From: Salmonella enterica subsp. houtenae serovar Houten
GTDB lineage: Bacteria; Pseudomonadota; Gammaproteobacteria; Enterobacterales; Enterobacteriaceae
DNA length: 64,000 nt
Direction of reading: 5' to 3'
NCBI GenBank assembly: GCA_900478215.1
Contig: LS483478.1
Span: 3,038,001-3,102,000 of the forward strand
Shown here: positions 34,569 to 44,512 of the stretch, piece by piece
Numbering within the stretch: position 1 is the first letter of the stretch
Layout: the number at the start of each line of letters is the position of its first letter
Position numbers and translations under genes: made by a program
Notes under the pieces: generated by a model
Seen by the model: only the letters and a program-made list of their open reading frames with translations
Databases searched by the model: none
What the model was told of the DNA's origin: nothing

Positions 34569-35243
34569 ATGAATATTCCCACCACGACCACCAAGGGCGA
34601 GCAGGCGAAAAGCCAGCTCATTGCCGCCGCGCTGGCGCAGTTTGGCGAGTATGGCCTCCATGCCACCACGCGCGATATCGCCGCGCTGGCGGGGCAAAAT
34701 ATTGCCGCCATTACTTACTATTTCGGCTCAAAAGAGGATTTATACCTCGCCTGCGCCCAGTGGATTGCCGATTTTCTTGGCGAAAAATTTCGCCCCCATG
34801 CTGAAAAAGCGGAACGTCTGTTTAGCCAGCCTGACCCTGACCGGGACGCCATACGCGAGCTAATTCTGCTCGCCTGCAAGAACATGATTATGCTGCTGAC
34901 GCAGGAAGACACCGTTAACCTGAGCAAATTTATTTCACGCGAGCAGCTCTCTCCCACGTCGGCCTATCAACTGGTTCATGAACAGGTTATCGATCCATTG
35001 CATACCCATTTGACCAGATTGGTTGCCGCTTATACCGGCTGCGATGCCAATGATACGCGCATGATTTTGCATACCCATGCCTTACTGGGCGAAGTGCTGG
35101 CGTTTCGTCTCGGCAAAGAAACCATTTTGTTACGTACCGGCTGGCCGCAGTTTGATGAAGAAAAAGCGGAGCTAATTTACCAGACGGTAACCTGCCACAT
35201 CGATCTTATTCTGCACGGTTTAACGCAAAGGAGTCTGGACTGA
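34569..35243 (+). CDS. cecR: TetR-family regulator CecR (YbiH)
   Basis: TetR repressor of 224 aa (E. coli 223). The N-terminal HTH is TTRDIAALAGQNIAAITYYFGSKEDLY (residues 35-61). The C-terminal ligand domain is CecR/DUF1956-like. In E. coli it affects sensitivity to cefoperazone and chloramphenicol through the downstream transporter and rhlE. It is the first gene of the cecR-ybhG-ybhF-ybhS-ybhR operon; its stop overlaps the ybhG start by one base. A perfect palindrome just upstream is its likely site. Confidence 0.95.
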   Translation: MNIPTTTTKGEQAKSQLIAAALAQFGEYGLHATTRDIAALAGQNIAAITYYFGSKEDLYLACAQWIADFLGEKFRPHAEKAERLFSQPDPDRDAIRELILLACKNMIMLLTQEDTVNLSKFISREQLSPTSAYQLVHEQVIDPLHTHLTRLVAAYTGCDANDTRMILHTHALLGEVLAFRLGKETILLRTGWPQFDEEKAELIYQTVTCHIDLILHGLTQRSLD

Positions 35244-36238
35244 TGAAAAAACCTGTCGTTATCGGACTGGCAATCGCCGCGATCGTCGCTGTGATTGCCA
35301 GTGGAACCTGGTGGTATCAAAGTCGGCAGGACGATGGGCTGACGCTATACGGTAATGTCGATATTCGTACCGTCAATATCAGCTTTCGCGTCGGCGGCAG
35401 GCTGGCGTCGCTGAACGTTGATGAAGGCGATACTATCAAAGTTGGACAGGTGCTTGGCGAACTGGATCACGCGCCATACGAAAACGCGCTGATGCAGGCG
35501 AAAGCTGGCGTGTCGGTCGCTCAGGCGCAATACGATTTGATGCTGGCAGGCTATCGCGATGAAGAGATAGCCCAGGCCGCCGCCGCTGTCAGACAGGCGC
35601 AAGCCGCCTATGACTACGCGCAAAACTTTTATAACCGTCAGCAGGGATTGTGGAAAAGCCGCACCATTTCCGCAAACGATCTGGAAAACGCCCGCTCATC
35701 GCGCGATCAGGCGCAGGCGACGCTGAAATCCGCGCAGGATAAACTGAGCCAGTACCGTACCGGTAATCGTGAACAGGATATCGCCCAGGCGAAAGCCAGC
35801 CTGGAACAGGCAAAGGCCCAACTGGCGCAGGCGCAGCTTGATTTGCAGGACACCACGCTTATCGCGCCTGCCAACGGGACCTTGCTCACCCGCGCGGTCG
35901 AGCCTGGCAGTATGCTGAACGCCGGCAGCACAGTATTAACGCTCTCGCTGACCCGCCCCGTCTGGGTGCGCGCCTATGTCGATGAACGTAACCTCAGTCA
36001 GACACAACCGGGGCGCGACATTCTGTTGTATACCGACGGTCGCCCTGACAAACCTTACCATGGCAAGATTGGTTTCGTTTCGCCCACCGCGGAATTTACG
36101 CCGAAAACCGTCGAAACGCCGGATCTGCGTACCGATCTCGTCTATCGCCTGCGCATTATCGTCACCGATGCGGACGATGCGTTACGCCAGGGGATGCCGG
36201 TCACGGTGAAATTTAATGACGAGGCACGGCATGAGTGA
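35243..36238 (+). CDS. ybhG: Membrane-fusion protein YbhG
   Basis: HlyD/EmrA-type periplasmic adaptor of 331 aa for the YbhFSR exporter. One N-terminal membrane anchor (VVIGLAIAAIVAVIASGTWWY) is followed by a lipoyl-type half (SFRVGGRLASLNVDEGDTIKVGQVLGELD), a long alpha-helical hairpin rich in Ala/Gln (residues about 80-195) and a second half (TLIAPANGTLLTRAVEPGSML). It probably bridges the ABC transporter to an outer-membrane channel such as TolC (inference). It overlaps ybhF by eight bases. Confidence 0.94.
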   Translation: MKKPVVIGLAIAAIVAVIASGTWWYQSRQDDGLTLYGNVDIRTVNISFRVGGRLASLNVDEGDTIKVGQVLGELDHAPYENALMQAKAGVSVAQAQYDLMLAGYRDEEIAQAAAAVRQAQAAYDYAQNFYNRQQGLWKSRTISANDLENARSSRDQAQATLKSAQDKLSQYRTGNREQDIAQAKASLEQAKAQLAQAQLDLQDTTLIAPANGTLLTRAVEPGSMLNAGSTVLTLSLTRPVWVRAYVDERNLSQTQPGRDILLYTDGRPDKPYHGKIGFVSPTAEFTPKTVETPDLRTDLVYRLRIIVTDADDALRQGMPVTVKFNDEARHE

Positions 36239-37967
36239 GGCCGTTATTACGCTGCACGGTCTGACGAAGCGCTTTGCGGGAATGGATAAACCCGCCGTCG
36301 CGCCGCTCGACTGTACCATTCATTCCGGTTATGTCACAGGGCTGGTAGGGCCGGACGGCGCAGGAAAAACCACGCTGATGCGTATGCTGGCGGGCCTGCT
36401 CAAAGCCGATGGCGGCAGCGCGTCCGTATTGGGCTTCGACCCGATACAAAACGACAGCGAGCTGCACGCGGTTCTGGGCTATATGCCGCAGAAATTCGGT
36501 CTGTATGAAGATCTTACCGTCATGGAGAACCTTAATCTCTATGCCGATTTGCGCAGCGTTACCGGCGAGATACGGGAAAAGACCTTTGCTCGTTTGTTAG
36601 CGTTTACCGCCCTCGGCCCTTTTACTGACCGTCTGGCGGGGAAATTGTCTGGCGGGATGAAGCAAAAACTGGGGCTGGCCTGTACGCTGGTCGGCGAACC
36701 GAAAGTGCTGCTGTTGGATGAACCGGGCGTTGGCGTTGACCCGATTTCACGGCGCGAGTTGTGGCAAATGGTCCACGAACTGGCGGGCGACGGGATGCTA
36801 ATTTTATGGAGCACCTCCTATCTGGATGAAGCCGAACAGTGTCGCGACGTGCTGCTGATGAATGAAGGCGAGCTACTCTATCAGGGCGAACCTAAAGCGC
36901 TGACGCAAACGATGGCTGGTCGCAGCTTTCTGATGAGCAGTCCACAGGAAAACAACCGTAAGTTGCTACAGCGAGCGCTCAGACTGCCGCAGGTGAGCGA
37001 CGGCATGATTCAGGGACGTTCGGTACGCCTGATCCTGAAAAAAGAGGCTACCGCAGCAGAGATTCGTCAGGCCGAAGGGATGCCGGAAATCACCCTCAAT
37101 GAGACCGCGCCGCGCTTCGAAGATGCGTTTATCGATCTGCTTGGCGGGGCGGGAACTTCGGAGTCTCCGCTGGGTTCCATCCTCCATACGGTTGAAGGCA
37201 CTCCCGGCGAAACGGTGATTGAAGCGCAGGAACTGACGAAAAAATTTGGCGATTTCGCGGCCACGGACCATGTTAATTTCGTCGTACAGCGCGGCGAGAT
37301 TTTTGGCCTGCTCGGCCCGAACGGCGCGGGTAAATCAACCACCTTTAAAATGATGTGCGGCCTGCTGGTGCCGACATCCGGCAAGGCGCTGGTACTGGAT
37401 ATGGACCTGAAAGTCAGCTCCGGCAAAGCCCGTCAGCATCTGGGCTATATGGCGCAAAAATTTTCGCTTTACGGCAACCTGACGGTCGAGCAAAACCTGC
37501 GTTTTTTCTCCGGCGTCTACGGTTTGCGGGGCCGCGCGCAAAATGAAAAAATTCAGCGCATGAGCGAAGCGTTTGGTCTGAAAAGCATCGCGTCACATCC
37601 CACCGATGCGCTGCCGCTGGGCTTTAAACAGCGACTGGCGCTGGCCTGCTCGCTGATGCACGAACCGGATATTTTATTCCTTGATGAACCCACGTCCGGG
37701 GTTGATCCCCTCACCCGCCGTGAATTTTGGCTGCATATTAATAGCATGGTGGAAAAAGGAGTCACGGTAATGGTGACGACCCACTTTATGGATGAGGCGG
37801 AGTATTGCGATCGCATTGGACTGGTTTATCGCGGGAAGCTTATCGCCAGCGGTACGCCGGACGATCTCAAAGCGCAGGCCGCCGATGAGCAACAGGCCGA
37901 TCCGACGATGGAGCAGGCATTTATCACTCTCATCAATGACTGGGATAAGGAGCATACGCATGAATAA
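36231..37967 (+). CDS. ybhF: ABC transporter ATPase YbhF (duplicated domain)
   Basis: A 578-aa protein with two fused ABC ATPase domains. The first Walker A is GPDGAGKTT near residue 42, with signature LSGGMKQKLGLA. The second is GPNGAGKST near residue 365, with Walker B ILFLDEPTSGVDP. In the second domain the ABC signature position reads LPLGFKQRLALA, so the usual LSGG is degenerate there. The start at 36231 is preferred to 36216. It powers the YbhS/YbhR permeases. E. coli YbhFSR is reported as a drug and Na+/Li+ exporter. Confidence 0.94.
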   Translation: MSEAVITLHGLTKRFAGMDKPAVAPLDCTIHSGYVTGLVGPDGAGKTTLMRMLAGLLKADGGSASVLGFDPIQNDSELHAVLGYMPQKFGLYEDLTVMENLNLYADLRSVTGEIREKTFARLLAFTALGPFTDRLAGKLSGGMKQKLGLACTLVGEPKVLLLDEPGVGVDPISRRELWQMVHELAGDGMLILWSTSYLDEAEQCRDVLLMNEGELLYQGEPKALTQTMAGRSFLMSSPQENNRKLLQRALRLPQVSDGMIQGRSVRLILKKEATAAEIRQAEGMPEITLNETAPRFEDAFIDLLGGAGTSESPLGSILHTVEGTPGETVIEAQELTKKFGDFAATDHVNFVVQRGEIFGLLGPNGAGKSTTFKMMCGLLVPTSGKALVLDMDLKVSSGKARQHLGYMAQKFSLYGNLTVEQNLRFFSGVYGLRGRAQNEKIQRMSEAFGLKSIASHPTDALPLGFKQRLALACSLMHEPDILFLDEPTSGVDPLTRREFWLHINSMVEKGVTVMVTTHFMDEAEYCDRIGLVYRGKLIASGTPDDLKAQAADEQQADPTMEQAFITLINDWDKEHTHE

Positions 37968-39090
37968 GTCTCTCTCCTGGCGCCGCGTGCGTGCGCTGTG
38001 CGTCAAAGAGACGCGCCAGATCGTTCGCGATCCCAGTAGCTGGCTGATTGCGGTGGTGATCCCGCTGCTGTTGCTGTTTATTTTCGGTTACGGCATTAAC
38101 CTCGACTCCAGCAAGCTGCGGGTGGGGATTCTGCTTGAACAGCAAAGTCAGGAGGCGTTGGATTTCACTCATGCGATGACCGGTTCACCCTATATCGACG
38201 CGACCATTAGCGATAATCGCCATGAATTAATTGAAAAAATGCAGGCCGGACGCATTCGCGGACTGGTGGTAATTCCGGTGGATTTCGCGCAGCAAATGGC
38301 GCGCGCCGGTGACAGCGCGCCGATTCAGGTGATTACCGACGGCAGCGAGCCAAATACCGCCAACTTCGTTCAGGGTTATGTTGAAGGCATCTGGCAAATC
38401 TGGCAACAACAGCGGGCGGAAGATCGTGGCGACACCTTTGAACCGCTCATCGACGTCCAGACGCGCTATTGGTTTAACCCGGCGGCGATCAGTCAGCATT
38501 TTATTATTCCCGGGGCGGTGACCATTATCATGACGGTCATTGGCGCGATCCTCACTTCGCTGGTCGTTGCCCGCGAATGGGAGCGCGGCACAATGGAGGC
38601 GCTGCTCTCAACCGAAGTGACGCGTGTTGAACTGCTGCTGTGTAAGCTTATTCCCTATTACTTTCTCGGTATGCTGGCGATGTTGCTCTGTATGCTGGTA
38701 TCCGTGTTTATTCTCGGCGTGCCGTATCGCGGTTCGCTGGTGATTCTGTTTATCATCACCAGTCTGTTTTTACTGAGTACGTTGGGGATGGGGCTGTTGA
38801 TTTCCACCATCACTCGCAACCAGTTTAACGCCGCGCAGGTGGCGCTGAACGCCGCCTTTTTGCCCTCGATTATGCTGTCCGGATTTATCTTCCAGATAGA
38901 CAGTATGCCTGCGGTGATCCGCGCGGTGACCTATATTATTCCGGCGCGTTATTTTGTCAGCACCCTGCAAAGTCTGTTTCTGGCCGGCAATATTCCGGTC
39001 GTGTTAGGCATTAACGTACTGTTTTTAATCGCCTCGGCGGTGATGTTTATTGGCCTGACGTGGCTAAAAACCAAACGACGGCTGGACTGA
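37960..39090 (+). CDS. ybhS: ABC-2 permease YbhS
   Basis: ABC-2 type permease of 376 aa: one N-terminal helix, a large periplasmic domain, then about five C-terminal helices. The signature before the core helices is VVAREWERGTMEALLSTEVTRVELL. The start at 37960 (MNKSLSWRRVRALCVKE) overlaps ybhF by eight bases. Extensions further 5' are out of frame with ybhF and were rejected. Partner of YbhR. Confidence 0.94.
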   Translation: MNKSLSWRRVRALCVKETRQIVRDPSSWLIAVVIPLLLLFIFGYGINLDSSKLRVGILLEQQSQEALDFTHAMTGSPYIDATISDNRHELIEKMQAGRIRGLVVIPVDFAQQMARAGDSAPIQVITDGSEPNTANFVQGYVEGIWQIWQQQRAEDRGDTFEPLIDVQTRYWFNPAAISQHFIIPGAVTIIMTVIGAILTSLVVAREWERGTMEALLSTEVTRVELLLCKLIPYYFLGMLAMLLCMLVSVFILGVPYRGSLVILFIITSLFLLSTLGMGLLISTITRNQFNAAQVALNAAFLPSIMLSGFIFQIDSMPAVIRAVTYIIPARYFVSTLQSLFLAGNIPVVLGINVLFLIASAVMFIGLTWLKTKRRLD

Positions 39091-39121
39091 TGATTTGCCA
39101 TCCGGCATTGAGGGCAAGACT

Positions 39122-40228
39122 ATGTTTCATCGTTTATGGACGTTAATTCGCAAAGAACTGCAATCGCTTTTACGCGAACCGCAAACGCGCGCGATCCTGA
39201 TTCTGCCGGTGCTGATTCAGGTTATCCTGTTTCCATTCGCCGCGACGCTTGAAGTCACTAACGCGACCATCGCCATCTATAACGAAGATAACGGCAAACA
39301 TTCGGTAGAACTTACCCAGCGCTTTGCGCGTGCGAAAGCGTTTACCCATGTGCTGCTGCTGAACAGTCCGCAGGAGATCCAGCCGACTATCGATACGCAA
39401 AAAGCGCTGCTACTGGTGCGCTTCCCGGCGGATTTCTCGCGGAATCTGGATACCTTCCAGCCTGCGCCGATGCAACTCATTCTTGATGGACGTAACTCCA
39501 ACAGCGCGCAAATCGCCGCCAATTATCTGCAACAGATCGTCAAGGAGTATCAGCAGGCGTTGATGGACGGCAAGCCAAAGCCCAACAATAGCGAACTGGT
39601 GGTACGCAACTGGTATAACCCGAATCTGGACTACAAATGGTTTGTGGTGCCCTCGCTGATCGCCATGATCACCACTATCGGCGTGATGATCGTCACTTCG
39701 CTGTCCGTCGCCCGCGAGCGTGAACAAGGCACTCTGGATCAACTGTTGGTCTCTCCGCTCACCACCTGGCAGATTTTCGTCGGTAAAGCGGTGCCGGCGC
39801 TGATTGTCGCGACCTTCCAGGCCACGATCGTGCTGGCTATCGGCATTTGGGCGTACCAAATCCCCTTCGCCGGTTCGTTAGCGCTATTTTATTTCACGAT
39901 GGTGATTTACGGGCTGTCGCTGGTAGGCTTTGGCTTGCTGATATCATCGCTTTGCGCCACGCAACAGCAGGCGTTTATCGGCGTCTTTGTCTTTATGATG
40001 CCGGCGATTTTGCTCTCGGGTTATGTCTCGCCGGTGGAAAATATGCCGGTCTGGCTGCAAAACCTGACGTGGATAAACCCTATCCGCCACTTTACTGACA
40101 TTACCAAGCAAATTTATCTTAAGGATGCGAGTCTGGGGATTGTCTGGGGAAGTTTGTGGCCGCTACTGGTGATAGCGGCCACCACGGGTTCAGCGGCGTA
40201 TGCGATGTTTAGACGCAAAGTGATGTAG
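39122..40228 (+). CDS. ybhR: ABC-2 permease YbhR
   Basis: Second ABC-2 permease of the YbhGFSR exporter, 368 aa. It has an N-terminal helix (ILILPVLIQVILFPFAATLEV), a periplasmic domain and five or six C-terminal helices, with SLSVAREREQGTLDQLLVSPLTTWQ as the conserved cytoplasmic signature. It lies 31 bases after ybhS. Its 3' end overlaps the convergent ybhQ by 39 bases. Confidence 0.94.
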   Translation: MFHRLWTLIRKELQSLLREPQTRAILILPVLIQVILFPFAATLEVTNATIAIYNEDNGKHSVELTQRFARAKAFTHVLLLNSPQEIQPTIDTQKALLLVRFPADFSRNLDTFQPAPMQLILDGRNSNSAQIAANYLQQIVKEYQQALMDGKPKPNNSELVVRNWYNPNLDYKWFVVPSLIAMITTIGVMIVTSLSVAREREQGTLDQLLVSPLTTWQIFVGKAVPALIVATFQATIVLAIGIWAYQIPFAGSLALFYFTMVIYGLSLVGFGLLISSLCATQQQAFIGVFVFMMPAILLSGYVSPVENMPVWLQNLTWINPIRHFTDITKQIYLKDASLGIVWGSLWPLLVIAATTGSAAYAMFRRKVM

Positions 40229-40600
40229 TTTTTTATCTTTCGCCAGTAGCGAGACCACGGCGGGTCCGGCCAGGATAGCCAACCCCGCCAGCGCCAGTAA
40301 GACATTATTTTGCAATACGCGGGATAGCAGCCAGAGGACAATCAGCGCGGTGCCGAAGTACCAGGTGGTAGTCAGCTCTTCCAGCACATCCGCCACATCG
40401 CGCCAGCGTTGCTCATGATGGCGCTGCAACGCCAGCATCAGCAATACCGTCACGCCATAAAGCACACATAATCCCAGGCCGACGCGCACTAATGTGCCGC
40501 TCATCCAGCCTGTTACCAGCATCGCCACTACCAGTAAATGCAACATAATCTGCCAACAACCAAGGCCGGTTGCGACACGAACGCGTTGTTGCCACTTCAT
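40190..40600 (-). CDS. ybhQ: Inner-membrane protein YbhQ
   Basis: Small inner-membrane protein of 136 aa with four predicted helices, ending in a lysine/histidine-rich cytoplasmic tail (LLAKDKKLHHFASKHRIRR). The start at 40600 (MKWQQRVRVATG) matches E. coli in length. No function is known. The 3' end overlaps the end of ybhR on the opposite strand. Confidence 0.9.
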   Translation of the reverse strand: MKWQQRVRVATGLGCWQIMLHLLVVAMLVTGWMSGTLVRVGLGLCVLYGVTVLLMLALQRHHEQRWRDVADVLEELTTTWYFGTALIVLWLLSRVLQNNVLLALAGLAILAGPAVVSLLAKDKKLHHFASKHRIRR

Positions 40601-40732
40601 GGCTTTTCTCCTGAAGCATTTTTCTCTCATTATTCAGAGTACCGAACTTTACGGAAAATTCCGTAAGACCGCATCTTTTTGTGACGACGACTACACTATT
40701 TCAATCAGGATAGTGACGCGGACAGGAAGAAA

Positions 40733-41491
40733 ATGACTCAACACACGCGAAATTTTTCATTCAAAGTGCTCACCATTAACACGCACAAAGGTTTTACCGC
40801 CTTTAATAAACGCTTCATCCTGCCGGAGCTACGTGACGCCGTCAGAACGGTCGGCGCCGATATCGTCTGTCTGCAAGAAGTGATGGGCGCGCATGAGGTA
40901 CATCCGCTGCATATCGAAAACTGGCCGGACACCACCCATTATGAATTTTTGGCCGACACCATGTGGAGCGATTTCGCCTATGGCCGCAATGCGGTTTATC
41001 CGGAAGGCCATCACGGTAACGCGGTTCTTTCTCGCTATCCCATTGAACATTATGAAAATCGCGACGTCTCGGTCGGCGGCAGCGAAAAACGCGGCGTGCT
41101 CTATTGCCGCATTACGCCGCCCATGCTCAACCACCCTATCCACGTCATGTGCGTGCATCTCGGCCTGCGGGAGAGCCATCGCCAGGCGCAGTTAACCATG
41201 CTGGCGGGATGGGTGAATGCCTTGCCGAAATCAGAACCGGTGCTGGTGGCCGGAGACTTTAACGACTGGCGGCAAAAGGCGGGCCCGCCGTTAAACGCAG
41301 CCGGGCTGGAGGAGATATTCACCCGCGCCCACGGCCGACCGGCGCGCACATTCCCGGTGAGTATGCCGCTGCTGCGACTCGATCGTATTTACGTCAAGAA
41401 TGCTAACGCCAGTTCTCCTACGGCGCTACCGCTGCGGAACTGGCGACATTTATCAGACCATGCCCCCCTTAGCGCGGAGATCCATCTATGA
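40733..41491 (+). CDS. ybhP: YbhP, endonuclease/exonuclease/phosphatase-family protein
   Basis: A 252-aa EEP-superfamily protein. The family motifs are INTHKG, CLQEVMGAHEVHP, GNAVLSRYPI, VAGDFNDW and the final SDHAPLSAEI, which carry the Asn, Glu, Asp and His needed for metal-dependent phosphoester cleavage. The substrate is unknown. Its stop overlaps clsB by four bases, so a lipid-related or membrane-repair role with ClsB is possible (inference). Confidence 0.92.
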   Translation: MTQHTRNFSFKVLTINTHKGFTAFNKRFILPELRDAVRTVGADIVCLQEVMGAHEVHPLHIENWPDTTHYEFLADTMWSDFAYGRNAVYPEGHHGNAVLSRYPIEHYENRDVSVGGSEKRGVLYCRITPPMLNHPIHVMCVHLGLRESHRQAQLTMLAGWVNALPKSEPVLVAGDFNDWRQKAGPPLNAAGLEEIFTRAHGRPARTFPVSMPLLRLDRIYVKNANASSPTALPLRNWRHLSDHAPLSAEIHL

Positions 41492-42729
41492 AATGCGGCT
41501 GGCGTGAAGGTAATCAAATTCAGCTACTGGAAAACGGCGACCAGTTCTATCCTGCCGTGTTTGCGGCTATCGCTCAGGCACAGCAAAAAATCATTCTGGA
41601 AACCTTTATCTTATTTGAAGATGAGGTGGGCAAAAAACTCCATGCCGCTCTGCTAAAAGCCGCACAGCGCGGCGTAAAAGCCGAAGTATTACTCGACGGT
41701 TACGGCTCTCCCGATCTCAGCGATGCGTTTGTCGGTGAGTTAACCGCGGCGGGCGTTATTTTTCGCTATTACGACCCCCGCCCGCGTCTACTGGGGTTGC
41801 GAACCAATATCTTCCGCCGAATGCACCGCAAAATCGTGGTGATTGATGATCGTATTGCCTTTGTCGGCGGCATTAACTATTCCGCTGAACATATGTCGGA
41901 TTACGGCCCGCAGGCGAAACAAGACTACGCGGTACGGGTCGAAGGGCCTGTAGTGGCCGATATCCTGCAATTCGAAGTCGAGAACCTGCCGGGACAAAGT
42001 CCTGCGCGTCGCTGGTGGAAACGTCATCACCAGGCTGAAGAAAACCGCCGCCCCGGCGAAGCGCAGGCGCTGTTTGTCTGGCGGGATAACGAAGAGCACC
42101 GCGACGATATCGAACGTCATTATCTGAAAATGCTGACCCAGGCAAAGCGTGAAGTGATTATCGCTAACGCCTATTTTTTCCCGGGCTATCGCTTGCTCCA
42201 CGCAATGCGTAAAGCCGCCCGCCGTGGCGTGAGCGTAAAACTGATTGTCCAGGGGGAACCAGACATGCCTATAGTCAAAGTCGGCGCGCGGTTGCTCTAT
42301 AACTATCTGGTGAAGGGCGGCGTGCAGGTTTATGAATACCGACGCCGACCACTGCATGGCAAAGTGGCGCTGATGGACGATCACTGGGCCACGGTAGGGT
42401 CAAGTAACCTCGATCCGCTCAGCTTGTCGCTTAATCTTGAAGCTAACCTAATCATTCACGATCGTCGTTTTAACCAGACCCTGCGCGACAATTTACAAGG
42501 CATCCTCGTGAATGACTGTAAACAGGTCGATGAGTCTATGCTGCCGAAACGCACCTGGTGGAATCTGACCAAAAGCGTGCTGGCATTCCACTTTTTACGC
42601 CATTTCCCGGCGCTGGTCGGCTGGCTACCTGCGCATACCCCGCACCTGGCGCAGGTTCCCCCGCCTGCCCAGCCAGAAATGGAAACCCAGGATCGCGTTG
42701 ATCCAGAAAATACAGGAGTGAAGCCCTAA
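41488..42729 (+). CDS. clsB: Cardiolipin synthase B
   Basis: Phospholipase D-type cardiolipin synthase of 413 aa without long N-terminal membrane helices. Two HKD motifs are present: HRKIVVIDDRIAFVGGINYS in the first half and HGKVALMDDHWATVGSSNLDPLS in the second. It overlaps ybhP by four bases and ybhN by one, so the three are one operon, as in E. coli. Confidence 0.96.
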   Translation: MKCGWREGNQIQLLENGDQFYPAVFAAIAQAQQKIILETFILFEDEVGKKLHAALLKAAQRGVKAEVLLDGYGSPDLSDAFVGELTAAGVIFRYYDPRPRLLGLRTNIFRRMHRKIVVIDDRIAFVGGINYSAEHMSDYGPQAKQDYAVRVEGPVVADILQFEVENLPGQSPARRWWKRHHQAEENRRPGEAQALFVWRDNEEHRDDIERHYLKMLTQAKREVIIANAYFFPGYRLLHAMRKAARRGVSVKLIVQGEPDMPIVKVGARLLYNYLVKGGVQVYEYRRRPLHGKVALMDDHWATVGSSNLDPLSLSLNLEANLIIHDRRFNQTLRDNLQGILVNDCKQVDESMLPKRTWWNLTKSVLAFHFLRHFPALVGWLPAHTPHLAQVPPPAQPEMETQDRVDPENTGVKP

Positions 42730-43691
42730 TGGCTAAATCGCATCCGCGCTGGCGGCTGGCTAAAAAAGTGCTGACCTGGCTGTTTTTTATTGCGGTCGTC
42801 GTTCTGCTGGTGGTGTATGCCAAAAAGGTCGACTGGGGCGATGTCTGGACCGTCATCCGCGACTATAACCGCACGGCGCTTTTAAGCGCCGTGGGACTGG
42901 TGATCGTTAGCTATCTTCTGTACGGCTGCTACGACCTGCTTGGACGGCTTTATTGCGGCCATAAACTGGCGAAGCGGCAGGTTATGCTGGTATCGTTCGT
43001 CTGCTACGCCTTTAACCTGACGCTCAGCACCTGGGTCGGCGGGATCGGGATGCGTTACCGATTATACTCTCGCCTCGGTTTGCCCGGTAGTACTATCACG
43101 CGCATTTTCTCGCTCAGCATTACCACTAACTGGCTGGGCTATATTCTACTTGGCGGCATCATTTTTACCTTCGGCGTTGTCCAGCTTCCCGACCACTGGT
43201 ATATCGATGAAGGCACGCTACGTATTCTCGGTATCGTTTTATTGTTGATTATCGCGGTCTATCTGTGGTTTTGCGCCTTTGCGAAGCGGCGGCACATGAC
43301 GATTAAGGGGCAAAAGCTGGTGCTACCGTCATGGAAGTTCGCGCTGGCGCAGATGGCGATCTCCAGCGCGAACTGGATGGCGATGGGCGCGATAATCTGG
43401 CTGCTGATGGGCCAGGATGTAAACTATTTCTTTGTGCTGGGCGTACTGCTGGTGAGCAGTATCGCGGGCGTCATCGTGCATATTCCGGCAGGCATCGGCG
43501 TGCTGGAGGCCGTATTCCTCGCGTTGCTGGCGGGCGAACATACGTCGCAAGGCACGATTATCGCCGCCCTGCTCGCTTACCGTGTACTTTACTATTTTAT
43601 TCCCCTGTTGCTGGCGCTGGTGTGTTATCTGGTCCTGGAGAGCCGGGCGAAAAAGCTGCGGGCGAAAAACGAGCGGGCGATGGCGAAATAA
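42729..43691 (+). CDS. ybhN: Inner-membrane protein YbhN (lysylphosphatidylglycerol synthase TM-type)
   Basis: A 320-aa membrane protein of the UPF0104/LPG-synthase transmembrane family with about eight helices. Conserved stretches are FNLTLSTWVGGIGMRYRLYSRLGLPGSTI and SSIAGVIVHIPAGIGVLEAVFLALL. There is no catalytic aminoacyl-transferase domain. It is last in the ybhP-clsB-ybhN operon and has been linked to envelope lipid handling. In K-12, ybhM lies between ybhN and ybhL. It is absent here. Confidence 0.92.
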   Translation: MAKSHPRWRLAKKVLTWLFFIAVVVLLVVYAKKVDWGDVWTVIRDYNRTALLSAVGLVIVSYLLYGCYDLLGRLYCGHKLAKRQVMLVSFVCYAFNLTLSTWVGGIGMRYRLYSRLGLPGSTITRIFSLSITTNWLGYILLGGIIFTFGVVQLPDHWYIDEGTLRILGIVLLLIIAVYLWFCAFAKRRHMTIKGQKLVLPSWKFALAQMAISSANWMAMGAIIWLLMGQDVNYFFVLGVLLVSSIAGVIVHIPAGIGVLEAVFLALLAGEHTSQGTIIAALLAYRVLYYFIPLLLALVCYLVLESRAKKLRAKNERAMAK

Positions 43692-43726
43692 TTTGCGGCT
43701 ATGCATTTGCGGATGGCGTCGGACGG

Positions 43727-43751
43727 GCCGAATGACGAAATGTCATTCGGC
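43727..43751. terminator. Hairpin between ybhN and ybhL
   Basis: GCCGAATGAC and GTCATTCGGC form a perfect 10-bp stem with a 5-nt loop in the gap between these convergent genes. T-tracts are lacking; the preceding GGATGGCG suggests REP ancestry. Confidence 0.5.
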
Positions 43752-43760
43752 GCAGCGACA

Positions 43761-44465
43761 TTAGCGACGATTACCAAAAATACGCAGTAACATCAGGAAC
43801 AGGTTAATAAAGTCCAGGTACAGCGTTAACGCGCCGAGAATCGAATACTTACGCAGATTAGCGCTATCGCGGGTATCTATTTGCTCACCGATATTTTTCA
43901 GTTTCTGCGTGTCATAGGCAGTCAGACCGACAAACACAACCACCCCAATATAGGTTATCACCCACATCAGCGCTTCACTCTTCAGCCAGAAATTGACCAG
44001 AGACGCCAGCACGATACCAATAAGCGCCATAAAAAGCATATTACCGAAACCGCTAAGATCGCGTTTAGTGGTATACCCGTACAGGCTCATGACGCCAAAC
44101 ATTCCCCCCGTCACCACAAACGTACTGGCGATAGAGGAGTAGGTGTAAACGATAAAAATACTGGATAACGTCAATCCGGTTAGCGCCGAATAGAGCATAA
44201 ACAGCGTAGTCGCCATTCCGGCGCTAAGCTTATGCACCAGTCCCGACAGAACAAACACCAGCGCAAGCTGAGCAATGATTAACCCAAAGAAGGTGATCTT
44301 ACTGGAAAAGACAAACATCATGACGGCTGGCGTATTAGCCGCGTACCACGCGATAAACGCGGTCAGTAACAGTCCGACCGTCATCCAGCCATACACTTGC
44401 GCCATATAGGTCTGCAGGCCGGACCGCGCCTGCACTATTGAATCAGATTGTGGGAATCTGTCCAT
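43761..44465 (-). CDS. ybhL: BAX inhibitor-1 family protein YbhL
   Basis: A 234-aa seven-helix inner-membrane protein of the BAX inhibitor-1/TMBIM family. The C-terminal signature FVGLTAYDTQKLKNIGEQ contains the conserved Asp involved in pH-sensitive Ca2+ leak in studied homologues. The cellular role in enterics is unknown. Confidence 0.93.
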   Translation of the reverse strand: MDRFPQSDSIVQARSGLQTYMAQVYGWMTVGLLLTAFIAWYAANTPAVMMFVFSSKITFFGLIIAQLALVFVLSGLVHKLSAGMATTLFMLYSALTGLTLSSIFIVYTYSSIASTFVVTGGMFGVMSLYGYTTKRDLSGFGNMLFMALIGIVLASLVNFWLKSEALMWVITYIGVVVFVGLTAYDTQKLKNIGEQIDTRDSANLRKYSILGALTLYLDFINLFLMLLRIFGNRR

Positions 44466-44512
44466 GATGAACTCCTGTGTGGAAATGATACCCTAAAGCG
44501 TATCACATTCTG

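Noticed and set aside
37792..37959. Longer N-terminus for YbhS
   Set aside because: The extra residues come from another frame of ybhF. The ATG at 37960 gives the family length and a normal operon overlap.
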